Positions 23,517 to 33,806 of a stretch of 64,000 nucleotides of DNA are shown here, piece by piece (position 1 is the first letter of the stretch; every line of letters starts with the position of its first letter). This stretch comes from Pseudocercospora fijiensis CIRAD86 (Eukaryota > Ascomycota > Dothideomycetes > Mycosphaerellales > Mycosphaerellaceae). The notes beneath the pieces are model-generated. The model was given only the letters and a program-made list of their open reading frames with translations, ran no database searches and was not told where the DNA came from. The translations under genes were made by a program, and so were the position numbers. The stretch is from positions 3,455,685 through 3,519,684 of the forward strand of contig NW_006921537.1 of NCBI RefSeq assembly GCF_000340215.1. Reading direction: 5' to 3'.

Positions 23517-24486
23517 ATGAATCTCACGCTCGTTACGTTATTCACGCTCATCAGCGTAGCATTCTGTCGTAATTACACTAGATGCGGCACGCGTACACCA
23601 CCTCAATGGCACCTAAAGCAGCTGAAGGTTGTGGACAGCGAGACAAATTCCCGCCTTGAACCTATCGAAATCACGACCTACGTTCACGTTGTTACTACCC
23701 CATCGAAAAAGACGTCTGTTACGCCAGAGATGATAGTCACCCAGATGCAGATCATGAACGATGCTTACAGCCAAATTGGAATCTCCTTCACGCTTGGAGA
23801 TTTCGATCTCACAGTTAACAAACAATGGGCGTCGGCCACACTGTGAGTCTCATCGCTTGCTACATCGAGCAGTAGCCCTGTGCCTCACTCACGCATTTCT
23901 CGTTCGTTCTATTCGCTGTCATTCTGACTTTCCGTCTAGTCGATCCACTCCCATGCGAAACATGAAACGCTCACTGCGAAAAGGCACATACTCCTCCCTC
24001 AATCTCTACTTCATGTCAGACCTAAAGGACGAAGATGGAATCCCGGATCTGCTCGGCCAATGCGGCTTCCCTCATGTCGATGCCACTGCCTCAATTTTCA
24101 CCCTCGACGGCTGTGTCATCTTGGCGGATACGCTTCCAGGAGGAAACAAAACGGCATACAATCACGGCCTTACGGCCGTGCACGAGATTGGACACTGGTT
24201 CGGCCTCTTTCACGTGTTTCAAATGGACTCACACTTCATGAGCCGGCCTTTGCTTCCTTGTACTGGCGTGGGAGATGGAGATCTGGTGGATGACACTCCG
24301 CCTCAATCGACGGCGACGAGGGGATGTCCTGCGGAGAACACGAAGGACTCTTGTCCGAATTTACCGGGATATGATTCTATTCATAACTTTATGGACTACT
24401 CTTCTGATGCTTGCATGAATGAGTTCACGCCAGGACAAGGTGATCGAGCTCGAGCTAAGTATAGGGAGATGAGGCTTGGGAAGTAG
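23517..24486 (+). CDS. Secreted M43-type zinc metalloprotease (copy 2)
   Basis: Exons 23517-23842 and 23940-24486, phase-2 intron of 97 nt, 290 residues. Signal peptide MNLTLVTLFTLISVAFC, then NYTRCGT, TYVHVVTT, ISFTLGDFDLTVN, and the catalytic HEIGHWFGLFH (about residue 190). The Met-turn is in HNFMDYSSDAC, with conserved GCPAENTKDSC and a FTPGQGDRARA C-terminus. It is clearly paralogous to the 20626 gene along its whole length, with the same intron site and phase, but diverged in the propeptide. All zinc ligands are present. Same orientation as copy 1, 2 kb downstream. Both are likely extracellular; substrate preference unknown. Confidence 0.93.
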
Positions 24487-24641
24487 ATCGCAGTTTTTGC
24501 GCGACATTCCACTTCGATTTGAGATACTAAATGAGGCAATGGTGGCAATAAAAGACCTGGGCAGTGCTCTCAAGGAGCCGAAGTCTCGATCTCATCGGTA
24601 ACAGGACAATGATGTCTCTATTCAGAATTGGTTTCTATAAT

Positions 24642-25533
24642 CTATACATCTATGGTAGCCTTTTGGCCAAATTCTGCCAACGCCCGCATTGGTCCATATC
24701 CGCACCAAGCGTGGTACTCCTCTTCCGAATGACACATCACAATCCCAATCATAGCAGCAGCAATTGCAAGAAATCTTGACGCCATTCTCGTCCTCAAACC
24801 AGCCTTTACTTCGAGATATCACCATAATCTCCTCCACCGTCAAAACAACATTATGCGCCTGTTCCCTATCCATCCCCAATGCCTCCCGGCACTCATTATA
24901 CCTTACCAAAACCTCCCTCCCAGACCCACAACCCTCAATCCCCCGTCCCGCAGCTCGAAACGGCAACTTATTCTCCCCAGGAACCCCTTCCCACACGGAA
25001 GCACTTGCATAGGTTTATGCCCAACACTACTCCCGGCTTGCACCCCACAATTAAAAATCCCAAAATACTGCTTCCCGCCACCATCAAGTCTGTGCAGAAC
25101 TTTCCAGATCGCATCAAAATCTTGCGAATTCAGAGCTTCGCTTTAGAGGTGGAAGGTTAATGTCGGGAGAACGGAATTGTGGTCTTACGATACAGAATTT
25201 ATTGAGGATTAATTTGTGGGTTGAGTTTATGAGGCCTAGATTCCAGTCGCCATCACTTTCTGGGAATGCTGATCCAGTTTTTTTTGGTGCTTTTTGTTCG
25301 GTGTCGATGGAGGAGTTCGGAGATGTAGGATTTGAACTGTGAGATGGGGATCAGAAGGGGTTTTTTGCATGTCTATTGTCTTTTGTATTGCTTACGTTGA
25401 AAGGTGAAGTTTCGAAGTGGAGAGGCTGGACTTCTTTCTAGAATAGTTCGCCGCTGGATACCAGGCGGTCGAATTGTTGTAGTGCTTTCCTGGCTAGATC
25501 TGAATCTTCTGTAGGGATTTCTGAACCAGTCAT
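24642..25533 (-). pseudogene. Ap4A phosphorylase (Apa2-type, HIT-like) pseudogene
   Basis: On the minus strand the recognisable pieces run in order but in different frames. The start at 25533 leads into a KALQQFDRLVSSGELF segment ended by TAG, then a likely intron (GTAAGC...CACAG, about 25335-25395). Next come INSTHKLILNKFCIVRPQF, DAIWKVLHRLDGG...QYFGIFNCG, GHKPMQVLP, YNECREALGM, AHNVVLTVEEIMVISRSKGW, and AAAMIGIVMCHSEEEY ending near 24642. These are landmarks of fungal ATP adenylyltransferases that split diadenosine tetraphosphate. At least three or four single-base frame breaks plus the TAG separate them, and the catalytic H-x-H-x-Q motif reads HKPMQ. The locus is dead. Confidence 0.8.
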
Positions 25534-25824
25534 TATGGGTGCTGATACTTGAAGAATTGGCGTCGAGGTGGTAATGTCAAGGAAGGAGGAGGAGGAGGAG
25601 GAGGGTGAAAAATGGAACCTGCTAGGTGAAGTCGTATCAGGCGGAATTGCTTCGGGCAGGATTGAACGTCGATGAATGAAATTATTGATTGAAGCACTCT
25701 TTCACAGTACATCTGGGCTATGCAAATGGCAGCCAGCATGACCTGATGCGCCAAGGTTATGTGGTAGGTAAAGACCGAACAGCAGTAAGTCAACCGCCAA
25801 AAACAAGGACAAAATCGCTCATCT

Positions 25825-28775
25825 TTACATCCAAAACATCGTGTCATCCAGAGCCGCCTTCCACGGATTGCCATCCTTCCGACCACCTTCCTCCCACACA
25901 CGCTTGACCTCATTCAACACATCCTCCTCCTCGTCATACGTACCCTCTCCATCATACAGATGGCGCAAATACTGTTTGACCCGCTCGCATAGATGATCGG
26001 CATAGTACGCTGGCGGTGCATATGAGACAGCAGTCGTTGATCGGGCATAGGTATAACACAACATGTTCGTAAAGTTGTGGATCTGCTCAGCCGAAAACCC
26101 CATCTCGTTGCGAAGAACAATGTAGTGAGCCGGACGACCGGTACCTTGGATGGAGTTCTGTGAAAGAAGGTAGAAGTCGAAGTGATATGGCATTGTGATG
26201 CCACTGTCGACAATCGTGCCTGGCATGCAGTTGCCGTTATGAATCTTCGGTGTTTTCTCCATTGGATAGATGCGAGTGTTGTGCCGCTTGGTGACAACAA
26301 CCATGGTAATCTTCACCTCGCTGTTGGCTTGGTCAGTGTTCTTCGACGCATCGTTCCAAGCTCGACGAATATCCTCCATCTCTTCATCGATCAAGCGACG
26401 GAATTTCCCCTCGTCTACACCGTCGCGGTAGTAGAGAATGTTTGTTGGGAGCTTGCCAGAATTTTTGCCCTTGTAAGCTTCGATATGCTCCAATGCCATG
26501 TCTTTCATGCCAAGGATGATTTCCTCGCGACCTGGTTGGTATCGTGCAGAGCCTCTGTAAGTGATCATATCACTGTCGAAACTCGCCACCACGGCGGCGA
26601 TTGATGGTGTGCCTGTATGACTTCTGCCACCTGGATGAACAACGTCGGCGCCGAGAGTCATGACACTCTCGCTTTGTCCGTTCGGTAGCTGGCCGGTCAA
26701 GCCTTTGACAAGGTGATTGCTATGACCCAAGCGGACGTTCAGCTTCATGGCCACATTCCGAATATACCCTGCGAATGGATGTCGGTCGGTAACATCCTCG
26801 GGAGAATTTGCGTCCTTGAAACAAGCGATAGCTTTCTGTTCGCAGAGACAGAGCGACTGCAACCCAAATTCTTGGTCACATAACTTCTTGAAAGTGGCGT
26901 AGTGCTTGAGGTAGAACTTGTTCTTCTCGGGAAGCACTAGCACGACTAGACCAGCTTTGCAGGCCTGTGCTTGGGCGAGGGCACCCTCAAACACCGTTTG
27001 GGAGAAGTCGGACAGAATCGAATGATTGCTTTGGTCCAGTTCCTTGAACTCTTTGAGACCTTTGATGCCGTTGAATTTGTAATGATCGTGAAAGCTGCAC
27101 AGATAGTCGTTGAGTCGCTCGGGATATCGCAAATCGTTCTCGGGGATCAAGAAATAGGCCGAGCCGCTAAAGCTGCCAGAGGAGATGAATTTTTGGTCCG
27201 TAAGCATCCACTTGCCATCTCTGGGCACGGTTTCCTTATCAGAGTACTTGACCGTCGGCGCTTTCGTGAGGTACGCTGGTACTGAGACGAGCTCGGGGTA
27301 GATGTCGATTCCGTAATCTCGCAGGAACTTCGGCACGGTATTCTCTGAGTTTTCAGCAGTGGCGTCCTGTACGCCTAGAAAGGGTACAAACTCCTTTGCG
27401 ATCAAGCTGACGTTGAGCTCTGGTTTCCGACAAGCCTGTTTGATGAGCTTAGATGTCAGATCAGCGGAAAGGTCACCACGAAATTGCTGATAAGGAAGAA
27501 TGATGAGGTCTTCTGCCATGAACCATAACTCTTTACCTTCACCGCTGCCACCAAGATTGACGCAGGTTGAGTTGGCATTGCCCTTTGACTTGGTACCATA
27601 GCTAGAGCGCATATGCTTGAAGACCGTCACATTGTCGTACGCGATCTGCTGCCTAGCTTCCTTGCTGCTGAAGCCCGTGATCGTCTTGATCCTCCGTTTC
27701 GTATGATCGAGCGAGCGGTCAGGATCGTTCGGTCCAGTCCGAGTGAAGTTGAGCCACACACGAACTCCTCGTAGATCTGCCATTCGCTCTCGACGAATGC
27801 CAAAATTGAGGTATTGAGATACACTCATGGGTTCGTGAGACACGCTCGTAGAGGTGTTGACGTTCAGCAAATGGTAGCCCATGCCACTGCGATAGGAGAA
27901 GTTGTAATCTCTGACAGCAGCTTTGTTCTCTGTGCCCAACGAGGATTGTCCTGTCTTGAAAACACCTTGTTCGTGCCGAGCGTAAAGGATGATCCCGAGG
28001 ACTGCCGCTCGATGGCCTTTTTGATGATGATGTTGATCGCCTCGACCAGTACGTTATCCTTGAAGGAGACGCTCTGCGCTCCACCATAAATGAACACATC
28101 CAACTCATCGTAAGTAAAGCGCTTGACGTATTTGAGCTGGAGCTTCGTCTTCTGCGGCTCGCTGTTTGGAGTTCTGGCATCATAGTTATCGACAGAGATC
28201 GAAGCCAGAACATCACCTTCACGAGCAATGCCATACTCTCCACTGTCGTGTTGAGAGAGGTCTTTGTACGAAATGATCTTCTTCTTGTCATCTGATACGA
28301 AGAAGTCTCGCTGATCGGCCAGCAGAGGACACTGGTGGATCATGGCTTCCATGAGCACCCGCTTCTTCAAACGAGTAGCATCCTTATCGATGCCATTGAC
28401 TTCATAGAGATAGATTGTGCTGTCCTCTTTGGCACAAAAATCCATTGAGAGGAAATTCGTCAGGACATCAAATCGCTGGTTGTCCTAAGGGTTGGCAAAC
28501 CCTCGTCGCAACATCCTCAAATCTTCAGTGTTCTGGCCGACTTGCTTCCTGAAAGTCTTGTAAAATCCCCGCCAGGCGTGGCGTTTGTCGAGCTTATCCG
28601 AGCTGGGGGGCGAACCAGCTTTGATGTCAACATATGGGTTGGCGTTCAGGGCAGGAGACGTGAAATCAGGTATGTTTGAGTCATTGTATCGACGCCGAGA
28701 TATGCGGCGAGGAGATGAAGCATCATTGTTGATTTCGAGAGTCGAGAACTTTTCCGTAGTTTCATCGGAAGACAT
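25825..28775 (-). pseudogene. Argonaute, full length but with one in-frame stop and one frameshift
   Basis: Read from ATG 28775 (MSSDETTEKF), the locus has the layout of a fungal Argonaute of about 980 residues: Ser/Arg-rich N-terminus, RRGFANP at the start of the N domain, linker 1, the RSGMGYHLLNVN segment, PAZ region, MID (GLVVLVLPEKNKFY) and PIWI with LGADVVHPG, GREEII, YYRDGVDEG and PAHYIVL, ending in MFWM. The catalytic D-E-D-H residues are all present. Two lesions break it: TAG at 28485-28487 just after RRGFANP, with homologous sequence continuing in frame behind it, and a 2-nt gain (or 1-nt loss) at about 27959-27962 between TNKVF and KTGQSSLGT. No acceptable intron removes either. 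In RNA interference this protein would bind small RNA and cleave targets. It is either a recent pseudogene or a sequence with two errors. Confidence 0.85.
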
Positions 28776-30076
28776 GATCTGTCGTTTCACAGTGCTGTCA
28801 GTAGCTGATGCGTAGCTAACCTCTTTGTATCGCAGCCAAACCAGTGGCATAAGACTGGCTTCATGTTTGCTCTGCAAAGTTTGCTGCCCCCGTCTGAAAG
28901 GGCTCAGTCAAAAAGAGATGCGACTACGATTGCCCGATCGCCGTTATAGCCTAGGAAACAACACGAAACGTACATCAAAGACAGCATGCAGCTTCTTTGT
29001 TGTCGTCAACAATCATTCAAAAGCCTGTGCCTTCCAGATGCACTTTGGCTGCGCCATCGACTATTCAGGTGCGCATCATGCTGTGCAGATAGGTCACCGA
29101 GCAGATCCGTCCGGTGCCTGGGTCAGATGCAAGCAGTTCAACGATTGTCGTAAATCCACGATCGTTAAACTCAGCGGATAGTCTGCCACGTTGTCCCATC
29201 TGACACTGTACAGCATTCGGTTGCAGCAACTGCCCTTACTCTTCCATTCCAAGCCTGTTACCATGCAGACCGCCAGAGATCAATCCAACATCGAATACAA
29301 TTGTCTGCTCATTACTGAGGTCGACCATGATAGCGAGGACCCTATCAGGTTCCCTTCTGATAAGCCGTGTCGGTCGGAGCCGCGTCGGCTACTTTTACCT
29401 GCCTCCGCTACCTTCTACGCCGAGTACTTCGCGGTTCGCGCCCGGACATGTTCGCGGTGGTAACCTTGGCAGTTCCGAGCGTGGTCGCATGCTGTTCACT
29501 CATTCTAGCTCTCGCAGTCGCTACGTCAAGCGTGCTGGAAAAGACGAGGATTTGATCCCTCAGTGCAAGCGTACCTCACTTGCGGACCATCGAATTGTCC
29601 AGCTTATCGAGGAGCAGTGATGAATCTGCTCCAAGATGCTGTTATGATCGTGGACAGGAGGCCGAAATCTTCACCCGAATACAATAAGCTTGTGTTTTGG
29701 CATTAAGCCTGTCGAACGCGTGTCGAAGATCGAGAAAGAGAAAGAGAAAGGGATGCAGGTGGAACAAGGAGATGAGAAACACATGCTTACTAACTGCGGC
29801 TTGGCCCGGAGCACAGTCTGATTGGACGAGATTGAAACCTTGTCTAGAGACGACGACCACCACGTCCTTTGCGAAACTATTGCTCTTATTCTCCAAACTA
29901 CACGGCAGCGCATGCATTTGGTATTCGGACAGTATATACCAAGCAAAAGAAGTATACCCGCACTCACAATCCAAGCAGCGAGAGAAAGGCTAGCGCTCAT
30001 TCGCCCCAGCTAGCAGAGCTCGCCATTTGTCTATCCGCCTCCTCTGTATTCCGTCCGCCACCATGCTCAGACTGTC
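28776..30076. other. Intergenic, no confident gene
   Basis: Argonaute promoter side plus about 1 kb. Frames at 29266-29463 and 29327-29620 (+) are open and could be parts of a small spliced gene, but no intron with good signals connects them and no domain is seen. Confidence 0.45.
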
Positions 30077-30946
30077 TCAAATGTCGACCTCCTCGGAGAT
30101 CCAGCGGTCCATTTCCCTAGGTGGATCCTCCTCGATGTCTTCTAAGGATTCAAACTGGTTAGCAATGCCCCTGAGCCATCGATGTATGCGATTCGAGTCG
30201 ACAGTTACGATGAAATCCTTCTCCATGCTCCTACGATAACTATCGTCGGCGTCATCTACGAAATCGGATTCTACGTCTGATCCGGTAGGCTGAACACCAG
30301 CCTCCAGAAGCGCTGATTTTGCGTTGTAATACTCCTCTTCCGCTTGTATGAGCCAGCGTGTAAGACGTTGCGTCTCCTGGAGCTCGTCTATATCGATTTC
30401 CGCCACTGTTTTTACCTTTTGGCCTGCTCGAAGTCGTTCATCCCTAGCTTGACGCTCTCGATCAAAGTGCTCCTCACGGTTCCAAAGGAGGTCCTGCGCA
30501 TCTTCCAATTGCGTCTTGTACATTTGGAAGTCGTAACGAAGCTTTTCTGGACTCGAACGAACTTCTGGGGAGTCTGGCGTTCGTTCGAGATCGGGGGATG
30601 TTGAAGTGTGGTTGCTTGGTCGAACGCTCGATTTAGCACTTAGTGATTGGACGACAGTACCATCGTTCGAGTAGAGCTCTGGTCCTTCATCTGCATCTTC
30701 ACAAAGGCTTTGTTCAGTCGACTCTGGCTTCTCCGCCTGCGTTTCGCGAGGCGGTGGTCTCCACTATTTCCTAGAGTAACCATACTGTCTTTTCGAAAAT
30801 CGGCCGACTCGACCGCACAAAGCTGCTCCTCCGACCGCTGCCCATTTGCCTCCTGCAGCTAGGTTGAGCTTTATAGTGTCGATTAAGGGTTGCGTATAAT
30901 CAAGAACAGTGTTTTGTAGCAATTGCACGTGTTCTCGAGGAATTAT
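30077..30946 (-). pseudogene. Unrecognised gene with in-frame TAG and no usable start
   Basis: From a stop-free segment beginning at 30946 the frame reads IPREHVQLLQNTVLDYTQPL, then a small-residue helix (AAGGKWAAVGGAALCG), then TAG at 30764-30766. It continues in the same frame for about 228 codons: an acidic/Ser-rich linker, a coiled-coil-like part (MYKTQLEDAQDLLWNREEHF) and a WLIQAEEEYYNAKSALLEAG helix, with an acidic end WISEEVDI. Continuous character on both sides of the TAG suggests CAG changed to TAG. A possible original start, MKLSNRPNYIE near 30981, is one frame off. The 3' end of this locus has a RIP-mutated echo at about 32985-33290. Family and function unknown. Confidence 0.55.
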
Positions 30947-31584
30947 TCAATATAGTTTGGGCGATTGCTTAATTTCATCTGGGGAGAAGTGTTTTTATAT
31001 TCCCTGCGTTTGCTTGATGCGCACGGATCTAGACAATGCTTTTATGTTACTAGCTCACGATTTACTATCAAACAAAGTTTTCTTCACACGGACTACGCAA
31101 CACAAACCGAATCATCACTGGACTAATGGCTGATACCTATCACGTTAATCCTTCACAAGCTCTGCAGATAACGAGAGGCGCCTTAAGCCATCGCGCCAAC
31201 TTCGCTTCACTATACCTATCCTGGACCCACCTTCAAATACTCAGAGGCATGAGAAGAATGGCGCAACTGCTATGATCTATGAATACTAAGTCAATGAGCT
31301 CTGACAAGCAAAAAAAATGGCCTGTGAGACGTGAATGGAGGAGAAGGAAAGTAAATGGCGCCCGTGAAGAGGAATTTGAATGCGGCTACATTCGCATACG
31401 ATACAAAGCATCTTGCAATACTCGTTAGCCTCCTTAAATATGAACTTTGCACTTATAAACCCAACCTCGCCATGCCAGATTCAGAGATTATCGCGACGAC
31501 TACCCCTATCGCGCAACATAGCGATATACGCAGCCGAACCCCCAGATCATCACATCAAACCCTCAAACACACAGCACCGACACC

Positions 31585-32601
31585 ATGCCTGGAAGAAACG
31601 TCTTCTCGTCGCTCAAAAAGAACACAAAAAGCCACTTCAGCAATTCTGGTAGGGCAAAGAAGACGACAGGGCCCGTCGAGGTCCTCGAGGAGCCTCGAAA
31701 TGTCTTGAAACCAGACGGCAACTGCAACAGTACCCTGATTTCGAACTCTTCCGTCTCCCATTATCAGGAGAATACCGTGCCCGAGGATGATGGCTTCGAG
31801 ATGCCCGCTTACCAGAAGAAAAGAGCCAGGACAGAGTTCCGGAAGGCCGCAGTAAGCAATGCGATCAACGAGGTCGAGGCCGCAAAGGCGATGGATCCTT
31901 CAGATGAGGGTTCTTGGAAGCGTCTCAACGATGCTCAAGCGGTACTCGCACAAGCTCGCAAGGAAGACAACCGTCGATTGGCGATGCAGCAGAAAGCCGC
32001 CGAAGCTGCGCGTCCGAGGCACAAGTCGATAGTCATTGGTAAATATGGCCACCGAAGCTTGTACGAAGCCCAGCCGAAGACGAAGAACCACGGCGTACGG
32101 TTTTCAGACCAAATTCCCGGCGCGATCTTCTACCACGAAGAAGTCCGTAGACTTGCCGGTCACCCAAGCATCAAACCAGGCGATCCAGGTACGTTCCAGG
32201 ATCATCGTGGGATCTGGCACTTCGCCAAAGGCCGATTCTTGGTGTCTTATAGTCGGCAGCACGCCAAAATCAACGAGGTCGAAATCCTGACTTTCGGTAA
32301 CACCGGCGTCGCAAAGGTTCCCGAAGAGGAATTATGCGAATACATCAACCTGAAGCCGAAAGGCGTGGTCAATTACAAGCCACAGGTCCTAGGGGCTCCA
32401 GTCCTAGAGGTGCAGACCAAAATCGGACGCCGCTTCGTGGATCGTGACACTATGCTCGTGCGCGTTTCTTGCCCGCATACTCGCGATCTCGACTGTGATG
32501 AACTGGAGAAGGTTGGTTCGATTACTAATGAGAGCCTTAGGATTCTTATCGCATCAATTCAGAAGTTTCCGGGCCGCAATGCTTTAACTGAAGGCAAATA
32601 G
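31585..32601 (+). CDS. Hypothetical protein, basic/helical N-terminus and compact C-terminal domain
   Basis: 338 residues, single exon, intact. Residues 1-60 are basic and polar; about 75-140 are strongly helical (RTEFRKAAVSNAINEVEAAK, WKRLNDAQAVLAQARKEDNR). About 160-325 looks like a small beta-rich domain: IPGAIFYHEEV, HFAKGRFLVSYSRQ, EVEILTFGNTGVAKVPEEEL, ending in DRDTMLVRVSCPHTRDLDCDEL. The PG-x-I-F and FLVSYSRQ...TFGNTGVAK order is loosely like DUF6590 domains of fungal proteins, but too weak to assign. TATAAA lies at 31454-31459. The gene is divergent from the broken 30077-30946 locus. A diverged, RIP-mutated copy of its last 60 or so codons sits at about 33430-33600, and RIP-type sequence begins right after its stop codon. 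Confidence 0.7.
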   Translation: MPGRNVFSSLKKNTKSHFSNSGRAKKTTGPVEVLEEPRNVLKPDGNCNSTLISNSSVSHYQENTVPEDDGFEMPAYQKKRARTEFRKAAVSNAINEVEAAKAMDPSDEGSWKRLNDAQAVLAQARKEDNRRLAMQQKAAEAARPRHKSIVIGKYGHRSLYEAQPKTKNHGVRFSDQIPGAIFYHEEVRRLAGHPSIKPGDPGTFQDHRGIWHFAKGRFLVSYSRQHAKINEVEILTFGNTGVAKVPEEELCEYINLKPKGVVNYKPQVLGAPVLEVQTKIGRRFVDRDTMLVRVSCPHTRDLDCDELEKVGSITNESLRILIASIQKFPGRNALTEGK

Positions 32602-32646
32602 AGCAAGGTAAGGTATTAGACTAATGTAATACTAGTAGATAGAAAG

Positions 32647-32734
32647 TATAAAGGCGTTTAGAGGTTTTGAATTTCTAGAACTTTTTAGACAACTTATAGT
32701 ATAGGATGCCGGCGAGCCTTTACTACGATTATAA
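32647..32734 (+). repeat. Direct repeat, copy A (3' flank of 31585 gene)
   Basis: Starts TATAAAGGCGTTTAGAG and ends in a 27-nt block containing GGCGAGCCTTTACTACGATT. Both blocks recur at 33728-33806. It lies 46 nt after the stop codon of the 31585-32601 gene. Confidence 0.85.
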
Positions 32735-33727
32735 AGTACCGTATAGGCAGGGACTACCTAAGGGTTGTCGAAGGCAAGGCAGCAAGGTTAATCGGAAGGG
32801 TATTAAAGATACGAATATCTAGGTTAAAAATTAGAATAATAGACAATTAAAAACATATTTAGTAAGTACGGTTACAAATATCTTGTTCTTACACGTTGCT
32901 CTCCGTTATTAAACTATATTATAAAAGATATATTCGAATTCTCGAAAATATACTATAGTTCTAATACCTATATAGCGCGAGTAGCAAGCGCGATTTTAGC
33001 CCTCTATAGCTATAGCTACTAGAGCTTGCTACCTGTCTATCTGCCTCCTTTATACTCTATTAGCAACTATACTCTAGCTATCGCATATCTCAACCTCTTT
33101 AGCGCTCTATAAGTCCCGTTCTCTAGGTTTACTATTATAAAAACATTCCGAAGATTCTAGTAGCATTTCGTCTAGAACTTTACTAAGCTAAAGACGACGA
33201 AGACACGATTTGCGTCTACGGCGTTTAGTACTATAATAATAGTCGATTCTGGGTTATTATTATTCGTAACAAGGACTCCGTTATTAAAGTCCTAATCTTA
33301 CCTATAAAAATACTAGTCTAGAGAGAGTTCCTAAGGGAAAATATAACGAATATCTTAAGTTTTAACCTTATATAAGCTAAAGAACGTAAGTAAGAACTCT
33401 AAGCTATAGAACGATAAGGCAATCCTCGAGATTGCGGTCGACTATAGTAGGATAAGGATCGATCGGAACATAATAGTTATTCGTATCGTAGTACTAGATA
33501 CTTACGAGCTCGACCGCGACGAGCTAAAGAAGATTAGTACGCTTAGCTACGTAAGCGTAATAGTTCTTCTCGACGAGTATAAGAAGATTATTAGTATAAA
33601 TATAACAAAGGGGAATTTTACTTATCTATAAAAAAATACAGATAGCGGTTATAGCGGAATTATAAAGATAATTTTTTAAAAAAAAATATTAAAACGATTA
33701 AACTATCGTAGGAGAATAGGAACGAAC

Positions 33728-33806
33728 TATAAAGGCGTTTAGAGTTTTTTAATTTAAAATTCTTAATATAGTATAGGAGACCGGCGAGCCTTTACTACGA
33801 TTATAA
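33728..33806 (+). repeat. Direct repeat, copy B (after degraded gene copy)
   Basis: Matches copy A: the first 17 nt are identical, the middle is shortened by about 9 nt, and a terminal 27-nt block is identical. Its position behind the degraded gene copy mirrors that of copy A behind the intact gene. Confidence 0.85.

Noticed and set aside
19309..24486. Secondary-metabolite cluster (MFS, proteases, SDR nearby)
   Set aside because: No backbone enzyme (PKS, NRPS, terpene synthase) or tailoring set in the window.
27955..27965. 11-nt GT...AG segment that would repair the Argonaute frame
   Set aside because: Far too short to be a spliceosomal intron.
28485..28545. 57-nt intron (GTCGGC...CTTAG) that would remove the Argonaute TAG
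   Set aside because: Length and frame would fit, but the donor is poor, no branch site is visible, and it would delete the conserved RRGF block that matches Argonautes.
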